Below are positions 15,953-25,072 of a stretch of DNA of 37,014 nt, piece after piece. Origin of the DNA: a virus. Position numbers and translations under genes: made by a program. Position 1 is the stretch's first letter. Every line of letters begins with the position of its first letter. The notes under the pieces are model-generated. The model saw only the letters and a list, made by a program, of their open reading frames with translations. It made no database searches and was not told the origin of the DNA. The DNA is taken from IMG/VR virus record IMGVR_UViG_3300032267_001213, positions 1-37,014 of that record. One strand, 5' to 3'.

Positions 15953-17425
15953 ATGAGTCTGTACGACTATCAGTCAAAAATGCTAGAAGAGCTGCAAGCC
16001 GTTATAGGTGAAGGCTTCAAAAGAATCTGCTGCGTATCCCCTACTGGATCAGGTAAGACGATAATGATTCGCGAGTTTGTAAGAAGACTCGAAAACAGAT
16101 ATAAGACCTGCTTTTTACTTCCTAGCAAGGTTCTTCTAGATCAGAGCATTCAAGCTTATCGCTCAATAGGTTTACAGTTCGGCAGGCTTCACGGACACAA
16201 TCACTATTCAGAAGCGGTCGCTAACTGGCTAACTACGGTGCAGACATTAATCTTGAGAACTTCAGATCCAGCTATGAGCTTTCAGTTCTTTATTATCGAC
16301 GAGTGTCATCACGTGAGAAGCCGCACCTATACTGAATTGATGGCTAGAATTTTCCCAGATGCTTATTTTATCGGCTTCACAGCCACGCCAGTAAGGACGG
16401 ATGGATTAGGACTTGGAGCTGAGATCGACGGTTTTAAATGTTTTCAGAAAATTATTTTCGGGCCATCGGTGGGGGACTTAATCGCGGCGAAGAGGCTCAG
16501 CGATTACACTATATTAAGGCCAAGAAATCCGATAGTAGATCAAGCCGCTCAGAAGGCATTAAAGGAACATAAATTTGATACGCTAGAAGAAGCTGTAAGT
16601 GGCGGTGCGATTATCGGCGACATGATTAACCTGTTTAAGAAGCACGCTGGTAACGATAGAGGCTTAGTCTTTGCTAGAAATATTAATCAAAGTCAGTTTT
16701 TTCAGCAGAAGTATTTAGAGGCTGGAATTAAAACGGCTCATATAGATGGCACCATGAATCAATCACAGAGGCGTTCAATAATTAAAGACTATGAACAGAA
16801 TAGGCTCCAAGTCTTGACCTCCTGCAATACGATAAGCGAGGGCTTCGATGTACCATCTTGCAGAGTGGTTCAGTTGGCAAGGTTTACCCAGTCGCTGAGC
16901 CTTTACTGTCAGCAGAAGGGCAGAGGAATCAGATATCAAGAGGGCAAAGAAAAAGCCATAATCATAGATCACGCAAGAAACTTTGCGGTTCACGGCGATA
17001 TGAGATGGATAACGAACGAGGACTGGCGTTCAATGTTTTATGGCGAAGATCGGCTTAGGGACGTTAATGTCTATGAATGCGATAAATGTTTTGCGGCCCT
17101 TGAACGTGGTAAAACCGTATGCCCAGAATGCGGTCACGATCATAAAGACGAAAAGACAGGACGCAATCAGGAGCAGATCAAGGATTTTAGTGGCGTTAAT
17201 CCAGCCATGATCGATATTGAATTTGAGGCGGTTAATTCTGAACTGATCGAACAAACGAAGAAGCTAACTCCTGATGAGGCTTTCAGGCTTTATAAAAATG
17301 ATTTCATGAGATGTTCTTCAATGATAGAGGTTAAAACTCAGCTGCGAATACATGGCTTGCAGCTAGGACTGGCTAAGCTGTTTTATGACAAGGTTCTAGA
17401 TGCGAAAATGGAGGTATTTTTATGA
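15953..17425 (+). CDS. SF2 DEAD/H-box helicase with C-terminal zinc motif
   Basis: A 490-residue protein. Motifs in order: Walker A SPTGSGKT (G32-T36), motif Ia-like LLPSKVLLDQS, DECH box (D116-H119), motif III GFTATP, helicase C LVFARN, ISEGFDVPS (motif V) and QQKGRGIR (motif VI). Then a C-x2-C ... CPEC zinc-type site at about 368-388. Resembles RadD/SSL2-like SF2 helicases found in phage replication modules, unwinding DNA or remodelling forks. First gene of the rightward DNA-metabolism operon. Start ATG 15953 lacks a ribosome site; a TAAACT box lies 9 nt upstream. Confidence 0.88.
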   Translation: MSLYDYQSKMLEELQAVIGEGFKRICCVSPTGSGKTIMIREFVRRLENRYKTCFLLPSKVLLDQSIQAYRSIGLQFGRLHGHNHYSEAVANWLTTVQTLILRTSDPAMSFQFFIIDECHHVRSRTYTELMARIFPDAYFIGFTATPVRTDGLGLGAEIDGFKCFQKIIFGPSVGDLIAAKRLSDYTILRPRNPIVDQAAQKALKEHKFDTLEEAVSGGAIIGDMINLFKKHAGNDRGLVFARNINQSQFFQQKYLEAGIKTAHIDGTMNQSQRRSIIKDYEQNRLQVLTSCNTISEGFDVPSCRVVQLARFTQSLSLYCQQKGRGIRYQEGKEKAIIIDHARNFAVHGDMRWITNEDWRSMFYGEDRLRDVNVYECDKCFAALERGKTVCPECGHDHKDEKTGRNQEQIKDFSGVNPAMIDIEFEAVNSELIEQTKKLTPDEAFRLYKNDFMRCSSMIEVKTQLRIHGLQLGLAKLFYDKVLDAKMEVFL

Positions 17426-17625
17426 GAGATATAATTCAGAACTGGGATAGAATGAAGGCAAAGATGCAAAGGATGAAGCAAGAAACGCCAAGTCCGCCCA
17501 AGATAAGAGAAGACGGAGTTAGCAGCTATACACCGATTCACGAGAAGTATTACTGGAAGCATAGAGACGAGATTTTAAGAAAGGCTAGAGAAAAACATGC
17601 GAAACGAAGAAACAAATATAGTTAA
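17422..17625 (+). CDS. Small basic protein, unknown
   Basis: A 67-residue very basic protein whose ATG overlaps the helicase stop by 4 nt behind GGAGG. It has an N-terminal amphipathic helix and a C-terminal YYWKHRDEILRKAREKHAKRR helix resembling HNH-adjacent or nucleic-acid-binding peptides, but no full motif. It overlaps the nuclease gene by 29 nt, so it is probably coupled to it. Confidence 0.6.
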   Translation: MRDIIQNWDRMKAKMQRMKQETPSPPKIREDGVSSYTPIHEKYYWKHRDEILRKAREKHAKRRNKYS

Positions 17626-18025
17626 TTCTATTAGAAGAGACTGTTCTAAAGGCTCAGTGAGGCTATTTAGGAATAGTACAGGACAGGCTTATCAAGGTGA
17701 GATTCGCTCCCCAAGTGGCGGCACTGGACGATTTTCTAAAGATTTTATTTGCTTGAGATCGCCGAGAACTATCAAGTATGGATTATCAGAAGGTTCTAGT
17801 GATCTAATCGGATGGCGTTCGATAGAGATTACGCCTGAGATGGTAGGCAAGAAAATCGCTCAGTTTGTGGCCCTTGAGGTCAAGACCGAGCGAGGCAAGC
17901 CAAGCGAAAAGCAAAGGGCTTTCATACAGCAAGTGAACCAAGCTGGTGGAGTGGGTTCTGTGGTCAAGGCGGTAAATGAAGCCGAGGCTGCATTAGAAAC
18001 AAAAAACGGAGGACAAAATGACTAA
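17597..18025 (+). CDS. VRR-NUC domain nuclease
   Basis: A 142-residue protein. GSSDLIGW, then FVALEVKTERGKPSEKQRAFIQ and AGG-V match the VRR-NUC core: the SDxIG aspartate, E-V-K and Q-xxF, a PD-(D/E)XK fold associated with structure-specific cleavage such as Holliday junctions. It fills the size of single-domain phage members. Between helicase and primase-helicase genes, so probably a recombination or replication endonuclease. Confidence 0.87.
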   Translation: MRNEETNIVNSIRRDCSKGSVRLFRNSTGQAYQGEIRSPSGGTGRFSKDFICLRSPRTIKYGLSEGSSDLIGWRSIEITPEMVGKKIAQFVALEVKTERGKPSEKQRAFIQQVNQAGGVGSVVKAVNEAEAALETKNGGQND

Positions 18026-18209
18026 TAAAAAAATAGGTGAAAAAATAGCTTGCAAAAAGCCATTCGGAAAAAAGATCAAGCTTGACTATAAAGAAGCTAA
18101 TGAAGCACTTGAAGCGTTAGGTTTTAACGTTCAAGGCTATATGTTGGTAGGTGCAGTATGGGAACATGAGGAGCTAGTTCTAGAACTAGAGCTGGAGGAT
18201 CAGGAATGA
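18018..18209 (+). CDS. Small hypothetical protein
   Basis: A 63-residue protein, ATG 18018 behind GGAGGACAAA, overlapping the nuclease end by 8 nt. Basic N-terminus, acidic C-terminus. No recognised motif; operon position suggests a DNA-metabolism accessory. Confidence 0.6.
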   Translation: MTNKKIGEKIACKKPFGKKIKLDYKEANEALEALGFNVQGYMLVGAVWEHEELVLELELEDQE

Positions 18210-18391
18210 TCGAGACCTTAAAACACTTACTATTAGCTTATTTCGTGGGCTTGTTAATCATCTTAGTAATCAGCAAGCTTATTACAGTTTCTTTTTTATC
18301 TGTGATCGTTATAGCTTATGCGACTGTGGCGATAGGAGTTGGAACGATTCAGTTAGTGCTTAGTTTGCTTGGAGCAATGAATAGGGATTAA
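18206..18391 (+). CDS. Small two-helix membrane protein
   Basis: A 61-residue protein with two probable transmembrane segments (about 5-26 and 29-55) and short polar ends. Overlaps its neighbours by 4 and 1 nt, so is made within the replication operon. Could be a holin-like or replication-membrane tether protein; position in the early-type operon argues against a simple lysis role. No family recognised. Confidence 0.6.
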   Translation: MIETLKHLLLAYFVGLLIILVISKLITVSFLSVIVIAYATVAIGVGTIQLVLSLLGAMNRD

Positions 18392-21210
18392 TGGTTTATT
18401 CATATAAGCAAGTAAACGAAGCGGCTAAAGGCAGATGGGCTGATATTCTTTCGAGGATAGGCTTTTCTAGTATTCATTTAAACGGCAAATCTGGAGTCTG
18501 CCCTAATTGCTCGACTACTGATGGCAATCGATTCCAGTTTACGGATATCTGTAAAGCACAAAAGACCGAGGGTCTTATCGGCTGGGCTTACTGCCGCGGA
18601 TGTGAGTCTGGGTCTGGCTGGCATTGGCTAGAGAAAATGACAAATCTCAAAGGGCAAGATGCTTACAAGTTCGTAGCTGATATATTAGGAGTTCCTGAGC
18701 TTCACGCTAAAGGCTCAGGCGGCGGCTTTAATGAGTATATTCCGAGCGAGATCATATCGCCAGCTCCGAAGCAAGCATTTGACTGGGTAGATCAGAAAAA
18801 TAAGAAAATAAACTTCTATAATAAAAAACTTAAATCAGAGTACCCGAGCAGGTTTTATGAACGTCAATTCGTTTACGTTCTGCCGTATTATGATGATAAG
18901 GGCAAGGTAATCGGGCTAGCTAGCAGGTTTGAGCTTAGAGATGGAAGCAAGACAACGCCTATGCTTGCATGGCAGCAGTTTGAGAATGGCGACTGCGGCT
19001 GGAGTCAGCATGCGTTTGCGGAACCTAAATTTCTATTTGGTTTGCAAACGCTGCAAGCCGCTCCAGATAATGCAGTCGTTTATATAGTCGAGGGAGAAAA
19101 GTGTCAAAAACGCCTATCCGACCTAATTAAAGAGCCTGTAATTACTTGGACGTGTGGAGCCAAGTCTTGGAAAACTCACGACTGGAGCATACTTCAGGAC
19201 AAGGAGTTGGTATTTATTCCCGACCTAGATCAAAGATCAAAGATCAGCAAAGGGAAATTAGGCTATGAAGTAATGCTAGATATAGCTAAGCATCTAGGGA
19301 AGCCATTTAGAGCCATAATTTTCAAAAATATGGATCGCAGGCATGGCTATGATGTAGCCGATGCGATAGATGATGGACTTACAGCAGATCAGTTCAAGGT
19401 TCTTGTTAAGCGTTCAGAAGTTTATAATCCAGATGATGAGAGGCTCCGAGCTACAGCTTATCCGCTAACCGAAGATGATGAGCCGATAATCAGGCCCGAA
19501 CCTATAATCTTTGCTGAAAAACATTTAGCGGATCTAGAGCCAAGCAATGGGCATTATCGTGAACTTGGCTTCGATGGGGAGTTCTTTTATTTCTATATAG
19601 CAGCCTTCAGGGGCGTGAAATGGTTTAAGCGTGAGGGCTTAACCGATGGGGCTATTCTTCAAATGGCTCCCTTAGAATACTGGCAGGCGGTCTTCCCTAA
19701 GCGAAGTTCGACAGGCTTTGATTTAACATCAATTAAGAACGACATAATTCAAGGCTGTGCGAGGCGTGGCAATTTTGATATGTCTCGCATTCGCAGGCGT
19801 GGCGTGTATTTTGATAAGAATCGCGTAATAGTGAATCTAGGAGATCGCTTGGTCGTCGATGGCATAACGACTGATTATTTAAGCCTTGATTCTAATTATG
19901 TTTACATTTCAGCACCAGCTATAAAATTAGACCTTACAGCGATGGCGACCGAAAAAGAAGCAGATCTTTTACTTAAGTGCTTACTTGATCTTAATCTCGG
20001 GTCAGAGTCTGAAGCGTACCTATTACTGGGCTGGCTTACGCTTGCAGGTGTAGGTGCAGCATTAAACTGGCGTCCGCATATGTGGTTGAACGCCTCGTTT
20101 CAATCTGGGAAGTCTTGGTTACTTAATCACGTGGTGGTGCCGATCTTGGGCGATTTTTGCATTAAGATACTTGGCGGCACGACGGAAGCGTTTATCAGAC
20201 AGCAACAAGGCGATAATCTTGCGATTATCTTCGACGAATCTGAGGCTAAGACACCATCAAGTAAATTACGGATGGATGGGATTTTTGAATTAATGAGGAA
20301 TTCCTCCACGGACTCGCCGTTTATCGTCGGGAAAGGTTCTAAAGATAATCGGGCCGTATCATTCACGATTAAATCAATGTTTTTATTTTCGTCTATTTCG
20401 TTTGCTCCATCTGGGGCAGCAGATAGATCAAGAATTACTAATATTAATTTAAAGCCGAAAGAGGCTAAGACTCAAGCGGAGATAGAAGCTAAGGCAGCCC
20501 ATTTTAAAGAGCTTAAAAAGAAAATTTCAGAACTTAAGCTAGAAGAGAGAGGGCAGAGATTTTTGGCCCGAGCAATTTATAACATTAGACTAATAAACTA
20601 CAACAAAGCCGTTATGATTCAAGCGATTGAAAAGCTTTCTGGACATAGAAGATTAGCGGATCAATATGGCAGCTTGCTAGCTGGAGCATGGACTATGCTT
20701 TACGAGAGAGAACTAGATCTCGAAATGGCTGAAGCGTGGATAGTTAATACAGATCTTCATATTACAGATTATGAGCAGACTGTAACCGAATCGGATGAGT
20801 TAGATATCCTTCAGGTTCTACTGCAGCATGAGGTCTTCATAAACAGAGATCATGGAAGCATGGAGAGACTCACAGTTGGTCAGTGTTTAGAGCGAATTAA
20901 AAATGCTGATTTATCGAGCGATTCAATGCTTCCGATTAAAGAAACGCTCGCGGCTAAGGGGATTAAGTATCAGCCGCACCCAATGGAAACAGCTAACAAG
21001 GTGTATGTAGCAAGAAGATCGCCAGCATTAAGCTCTATATTTCAATATACGGCGGCACAGAATAACTGGGAAGTTTATCTAAAGCGTTTACCCTTTGCAG
21101 AAAAGTCTCTAAGCGATCCAGTGCATTTCAGTACATCGCTTGGCGGCTCTCAGAGAGCCATAGTTCTAAATGATAGTTTCATAGCAGATAAGAGGATACA
21201 AGATAGTTAA
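18391..21210 (+). CDS. Primase-helicase (zinc finger, Toprim, AAA-like helicase)
   Basis: A 939-residue protein. N-terminal zinc site C37/C40/C68/C71 (CPNC ... CRGC) for primase template recognition; a Toprim domain with E234-G-E and D278-L-D; a C-terminal helicase with Q-S-G573-K574-S Walker A (the first Gly is replaced by Ala in N-A-S-F-Q-S-G-K-S), Walker B IIFD615-E616, and an ADRSRI arginine segment. Resembles the primase-helicase organisation of P4/D5 and DUF927-like phage proteins, which initiate and unwind at origins. The Walker A variant is the only oddity. Central replication gene. Confidence 0.85.
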   Translation: MVYSYKQVNEAAKGRWADILSRIGFSSIHLNGKSGVCPNCSTTDGNRFQFTDICKAQKTEGLIGWAYCRGCESGSGWHWLEKMTNLKGQDAYKFVADILGVPELHAKGSGGGFNEYIPSEIISPAPKQAFDWVDQKNKKINFYNKKLKSEYPSRFYERQFVYVLPYYDDKGKVIGLASRFELRDGSKTTPMLAWQQFENGDCGWSQHAFAEPKFLFGLQTLQAAPDNAVVYIVEGEKCQKRLSDLIKEPVITWTCGAKSWKTHDWSILQDKELVFIPDLDQRSKISKGKLGYEVMLDIAKHLGKPFRAIIFKNMDRRHGYDVADAIDDGLTADQFKVLVKRSEVYNPDDERLRATAYPLTEDDEPIIRPEPIIFAEKHLADLEPSNGHYRELGFDGEFFYFYIAAFRGVKWFKREGLTDGAILQMAPLEYWQAVFPKRSSTGFDLTSIKNDIIQGCARRGNFDMSRIRRRGVYFDKNRVIVNLGDRLVVDGITTDYLSLDSNYVYISAPAIKLDLTAMATEKEADLLLKCLLDLNLGSESEAYLLLGWLTLAGVGAALNWRPHMWLNASFQSGKSWLLNHVVVPILGDFCIKILGGTTEAFIRQQQGDNLAIIFDESEAKTPSSKLRMDGIFELMRNSSTDSPFIVGKGSKDNRAVSFTIKSMFLFSSISFAPSGAADRSRITNINLKPKEAKTQAEIEAKAAHFKELKKKISELKLEERGQRFLARAIYNIRLINYNKAVMIQAIEKLSGHRRLADQYGSLLAGAWTMLYERELDLEMAEAWIVNTDLHITDYEQTVTESDELDILQVLLQHEVFINRDHGSMERLTVGQCLERIKNADLSSDSMLPIKETLAAKGIKYQPHPMETANKVYVARRSPALSSIFQYTAAQNNWEVYLKRLPFAEKSLSDPVHFSTSLGGSQRAIVLNDSFIADKRIQDS

Positions 21211-21211
21211 T

Positions 21212-21847
21212 ATGGAAGAGTTTATTTTTTTAAGTGAATGGGAAGAGGAGATCGAGGACGAATACGGAGCTGGCTTTATTAAAGGGATTCGCAGCTATTA
21301 TGATACAGGCGTATCATCTAAATACGTGGCTAAGATGTTCGGCACGCATGAGAGAAGCGTTCTTAAGATATGGTTCCCGACTAATACTATATTTGAGCCG
21401 TTTACAAAGCTTTTAAAGCTCTCATTAAAAGCAAAGGCGACCAAGTCTAGACCTTCGCCCAATATTGATAAAGGCTTGCGAGGTAAAGATGATCCTGCTG
21501 GCTCAGAAATTGAAAGGCTTTTACTGGCTGGATTTGGCGAGCATTATATCGCCGAGGCTTTAGATATAGCAAGATCACGAATCCAAGTCTGGAAAGTGGC
21601 TATTTACGGAGCGATTAACACCAGCAAAAGAAAAGATTTTGAAAGTAAAATAGATGAGGCTAAGCTTCTGAGATCAATTAAAATTTACGATGAATGGAAG
21701 AGCGGCATTCCAGCTGAGACACTGCTCCAAAAATATCAAATTAACTTTTTATCGCTGTCTAAAATCTTGAGATCCGCGGAAAGGAATTACCGCAAGCATA
21801 AGATTAAGTCAGATGGCTTTAATTCAAGAAAAGGAGAAAATAAATAA
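21212..21847 (+). CDS. Protein with three helix-turn-helix-like segments
   Basis: A 211-residue protein right after the primase-helicase. Three segments look like HTH units: about 28-55 (YYDTGVSSKYVAKMFGTHER), 102-131 (LLLAGFGEHYIAEALDIARS) and 157-189. A basic stretch separates 1 and 2. The pattern resembles resolvase-type or sigma-like HTH domains and suggests DNA binding as regulator or origin-binding protein. No exact family assigned. Start ATG follows the previous stop by one base. Confidence 0.65.
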   Translation: MEEFIFLSEWEEEIEDEYGAGFIKGIRSYYDTGVSSKYVAKMFGTHERSVLKIWFPTNTIFEPFTKLLKLSLKAKATKSRPSPNIDKGLRGKDDPAGSEIERLLLAGFGEHYIAEALDIARSRIQVWKVAIYGAINTSKRKDFESKIDEAKLLRSIKIYDEWKSGIPAETLLQKYQINFLSLSKILRSAERNYRKHKIKSDGFNSRKGENK

Positions 21848-22150
21848 ATGAATGAAAACATACATTACCTTACGATGCCAGATGGCTTAACTGTTTACAA
21901 GCATCCAAGCTTTTCAAGGCAGGCTTTTATTGGCATCGCTGAAGATATCTTTATTGTTTGCGATGATGGAAGGCTTTTGAAAGCTATGCCGCCCGAGATA
22001 GCAGTAATAATCAAGGTTACGGTTACAGACAGGCATCTAAATGTCATCAATGGTGATATTCGAAACTGCTCTAAGCTTTCAGATGAATCCTTGAATTATC
22101 TGAAAGGCTTAGTTGTTGAGGAAAAGAAAGGAGAGATGAATGATAACTAA
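21848..22150 (+). CDS. Hypothetical protein
   Basis: A 100-residue protein, start behind AAAAGGAGAAAATAA. Mixed alpha-beta, no recognised motif. Overlaps the next start by 11 nt. Part of the accessory half of the DNA-metabolism operon. Confidence 0.65.
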   Translation: MNENIHYLTMPDGLTVYKHPSFSRQAFIGIAEDIFIVCDDGRLLKAMPPEIAVIIKVTVTDRHLNVINGDIRNCSKLSDESLNYLKGLVVEEKKGEMNDN

Positions 22151-22517
22151 AGAAGAATTTACAAAAGAGTTCAATAAAAAGAGTTGGGAGTTTTGCTTTA
22201 ATTCTAATGAGTTTAAGCAAGGCTGCGACGTAGTCTTTATACGCCCAGAAAATCTGCTCGGTTACGTTTCAAAGTCTATATCACTGGCTGGCGTTGAATT
22301 TTATATGGGGTACGATAATTATTTCGGACTGGGTGCTTGGTATGATGATACTGAAGCAGATGATCCAGTCCTTGATCTTGCGTATTTCATTGTCGAAACG
22401 GATATTAAATTATGGAGTTTAAGAGAAGCATTAAATATAGTTAGAGAATCAGCTAAATCAGCCGTCAAAGAATCTTGGCTTAAATCTTTAAAGTGGTTAA
22501 TCAGTGAAGCCATTTAA
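22140..22517 (+). CDS. Hypothetical acidic protein
   Basis: A 125-residue protein with an acidic aromatic centre (FGLGAWYDDTEADDP) and a helical C-terminus. The start lies behind AAAGGAGAG. Not recognised; its neighbours are phage accessory genes. Confidence 0.65.
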   Translation: MITKEEFTKEFNKKSWEFCFNSNEFKQGCDVVFIRPENLLGYVSKSISLAGVEFYMGYDNYFGLGAWYDDTEADDPVLDLAYFIVETDIKLWSLREALNIVRESAKSAVKESWLKSLKWLISEAI

Positions 22518-22737
22518 TATAGATGAGCTGAAGCTTAGATTTGGTGCGGACTGTAAGGAATTAGACCGTAACGGAGAAAGACTTATAGCCACTAAAGAGG
22601 GCTTATATTTTGAATCTGGCTATTTCTACAGCAAAGAGCTATTAGCTGAGATCAGGAAAGACCCTCTGAGCTTAAATGCAGCAGTCATTCACTTAAATAA
22701 AATATTCGGAAACACAGTACAGGAGATAAAAACATGA
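22504..22737 (+). CDS. Small hypothetical protein
   Basis: A 77-residue protein from GTG 22504, overlapping the previous gene by 14 nt and the methyltransferase by 4 nt. No clear ribosome site and no motif. Coupled translation with the methyltransferase is likely. Confidence 0.55.
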   Translation: MKPFNIDELKLRFGADCKELDRNGERLIATKEGLYFESGYFYSKELLAEIRKDPLSLNAAVIHLNKIFGNTVQEIKT

Positions 22738-23370
22738 TTAAATTAATTCACGGCAAATGGCAAGATCATATTGATTTAATAGGGGAGGTCGATCTGATCT
22801 TAACAGACCCTCCTTATGGTATAGCCGCAGATTCGATAATGGCTAAAGACTCTGATCGCCTGAAATCTAAAAACTCAAAAGCAAAAACAAGGGTATATCA
22901 GAACTATAACTGGGACAAGATCGTAAGCGATGAGGAAATGAAAACCATCATTAGTAAAGGGAAGCGTGCGGTTATATGGGGGGGGGAACTATTACAAGCT
23001 AGATCCCAGTGCGGCTTGGATAGTCTGGAATAAGTTGAATGGCGGAATGGGTTATGCAGATTGCGAGCTAGCTTGGAGTAATATGGACATGGCTTGCAGA
23101 TATATAGAACATCGCTGGAATGGCTTTCTTAGAGAAGGCAGCGAGCCAAGATTTCATCCAACGCAGAAGCCTTTAGCTGTGATGGGCTTCTGTCTTGATC
23201 TCTATATTAAGAAGTACGGCAAGCCGAAATTAGTCTTCGATCCATTTGCAGGCTCAGCAACTACATTAAAGGCGTGCCAAGATCGAGGCATTGACTGTGT
23301 AGGGACTGAAATGATTGAAGAGTATTACTTAAAAGCTAATCAGAGATTAGCACAGCAAAGTTTATTTTAA
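22734..23370 (+). CDS. DNA methyltransferase (beta-class), split by a G9 frameshift
   Basis: Two overlapping frames together encode one methyltransferase of about 212 residues. The first (22734-23033) has motif IV D25-P-P-Y-G; the second (to 23370) carries W-I-V-W, FHPTQKP and the AdoMet site FDPFAGSATT near 180. Order IV before I is that of beta-class N6-adenine or N4-cytosine enzymes. The frame changes at nine consecutive G (22978-22986): with eight G the reading is V-I-W-G-G-N-Y-Y, restoring the protein. As written the gene would be off. It is either a phase-variable ON/OFF tract or an assembly error. Small size and lack of a clear TRD point to a short recognition site. Confidence 0.8.
22978..22986 (+). 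repeat. G9 homopolymer inside methyltransferase gene
   Basis: Nine G in a row in an AT-rich coding region, at the exact point where the methyltransferase frame breaks. Reading resumes with one G fewer. I noticed no comparable G run in another gene of the window. Confidence 0.85.
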
Positions 23371-23389
23371 TAAGAAAAAGGAGAAAACA

Positions 23390-24511
23390 ATGAATAAAGA
23401 TGAAGCACTAACTGAAGTAGAAAAAATATTAAAGCTGAGATCGGCTGTGGGTAGGGATTTGTCCGAAACACTTCGCGAATTAAAGAATGAAGTTGTTATT
23501 TGCGTAAAAAACTTAGCGATAACTAATTACGATCGACATCCTGATGTTATTTCGGTAGTTTATTCTTCGACGGGATCTCATAACTCTAATACTGTATGGT
23601 GGGCTATATATGCCGATATTGAGCTTTACTGTAAAAATAGAAAAATCGAAGGATCTAAGACTTTTTATGAGTATATTAAAAAAGCTTACGACGTGGGCTT
23701 TGTTGAGCTGCTTTTAAATCCTGAGACTGGAGAAAAAACTAATCGCTGGGATATTGTTGAGATTGCGATCTTTAATTGGATGGTAGAGGAGGCTAAGCTT
23801 TTTAACTGGGAAGTCAAGATTAAAGAAGAGCCAGTGCTGGAAACTAAGCTAGAAGAGATAGAGAAAGCGGAGGAGCAAAATATCGCAGATTTAATTAAAA
23901 AAATTCACAAGAAAAAAGAAGAATATGTACTTAATGAATTATCATTCTGTGAAAAGCCTTTATACGGCATATTTCATGTTCTTGCTAGTCGAGGTTCTTT
24001 TCTTGACGACTTACAGCTGAGCATCCGTCAAAACAATGAGAATCATTCCGTGATTATATTTAAGGATACTCTTAGCGAGTATTTTGGAAGGGTGGAGCCT
24101 GAGCTAGTGAAGGATGGGCTTGGAATGAAGGCTTTAGTCGCGATTGAAAGCTATCATCCGCTTGACCATTGGGTTAAGGATTTTATTCGTCGGTTTAAGG
24201 CTGAGCAGGGTCGAGAACTGCCTAAACTGGAAGTTTTAAGCCCAAGCCATTACACTGAAGCAAGCTTCGATATAGAGGCGGTAATGCTTGCGGTTCAATC
24301 TAATATATTTTTTGCAGAGCTGCCTGCTGATTTAGCTTCTAAGCTCAAGGAAGAACCAGCGATAAAAAACGCTTTAGCTAAATCGTTATGGGCGACTGTA
24401 GCCATGAAACACTTATGCAGAGCAGGAACTAAAGCTAATAATCCAGTGGATCAAGAGCTTTGCAAAGTTGAAAATTACAGTCACAGAGCAAGAACGGGAG
24501 AATGGAAATAA
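23390..24511 (+). CDS. Hypothetical 373-residue protein
   Basis: A sizeable protein behind AAGGAGAAAACA. The centre (about 150-185) is a Lys/Glu-rich helix; the C-terminal half has PLDHWVKDFIRRF and several ALAKSLWAT-like helices. It has no signal peptide, membrane segment or motif I recognise. It may combine two domains separated by the charged helix. Neighbours are a methyltransferase and small unknowns, so accessory or defence-evasion roles are possible but unproven. Confidence 0.7.
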   Translation: MNKDEALTEVEKILKLRSAVGRDLSETLRELKNEVVICVKNLAITNYDRHPDVISVVYSSTGSHNSNTVWWAIYADIELYCKNRKIEGSKTFYEYIKKAYDVGFVELLLNPETGEKTNRWDIVEIAIFNWMVEEAKLFNWEVKIKEEPVLETKLEEIEKAEEQNIADLIKKIHKKKEEYVLNELSFCEKPLYGIFHVLASRGSFLDDLQLSIRQNNENHSVIIFKDTLSEYFGRVEPELVKDGLGMKALVAIESYHPLDHWVKDFIRRFKAEQGRELPKLEVLSPSHYTEASFDIEAVMLAVQSNIFFAELPADLASKLKEEPAIKNALAKSLWATVAMKHLCRAGTKANNPVDQELCKVENYSHRARTGEWK

Positions 24512-24801
24512 TGAAAAAAGTTTATGTTGAAATTTATGAAGTGGTCTGGCGTGAAGCTACTCGCATAGGAGATAAAGTCTGGTGCAGTAAACAGTTTCAG
24601 AGAATTTTCTTTACCAGCAAAGCAGCTCAGGAATTCAGAAAAAAGCTTTTAGATGAAGGATTGAACCCTGATTATATAAGACTAGATATTCATAAGCTGC
24701 CAGTGCTGAGCGAGGAGATTATTTTCAGAGAAGATCAGCCGCCAAAAAATCCTAATTCAAAAACGCCTAGATCGTTAATGACTGGAGGAGATAATGCCTA
24801 A
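24511..24801 (+). CDS. Hypothetical small protein
   Basis: A 96-residue protein. ATG 24511 overlaps the previous stop and lies 10 nt after GGGAG; ATG 24502 is too close to that site. Aromatic- and charge-rich first half with VYVEIYEVVWREATRIG; Pro-rich C-terminus. Not recognised. Confidence 0.6.
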   Translation: MKKVYVEIYEVVWREATRIGDKVWCSKQFQRIFFTSKAAQEFRKKLLDEGLNPDYIRLDIHKLPVLSEEIIFREDQPPKNPNSKTPRSLMTGGDNA

Positions 24802-25072
24802 AATACCCGAATACAAAGTCTTAGCAAACGAACTTAGGCGTGATCTTACTGGTTTTTTCTCTAGCTTAGGGCTGGAGAAGGCTAGAATCGAGCGGATCGG
24901 CAAGAAATACGGCTACGTGTTTCACTTAGCGACATCTGATGATTACTGCGATTATACGCTGGTTAAGAGCCTCAAGAGCAGTAAGACCTTGATCAAGATT
25001 AATCTAGTATGTGATCATACTGGTAAAATTAATAACGTACTCTTAAAATCAATTCAGGAGATAAATCTATGA
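24794..25072 (+). CDS. Hypothetical small protein
   Basis: A 92-residue protein behind GGAGGAGATA, overlapping both neighbours. Basic N-terminal helix, then alternating beta-type strands. No family recognised. Confidence 0.6.
   Translation: MPKIPEYKVLANELRRDLTGFFSSLGLEKARIERIGKKYGYVFHLATSDDYCDYTLVKSLKSSKTLIKINLVCDHTGKINNVLLKSIQEINL

Noticed and set aside
20127-20366. Minus-strand 79-codon ORF in the primase-helicase
   Set aside because: Antisense across the Walker B region of a clear gene.
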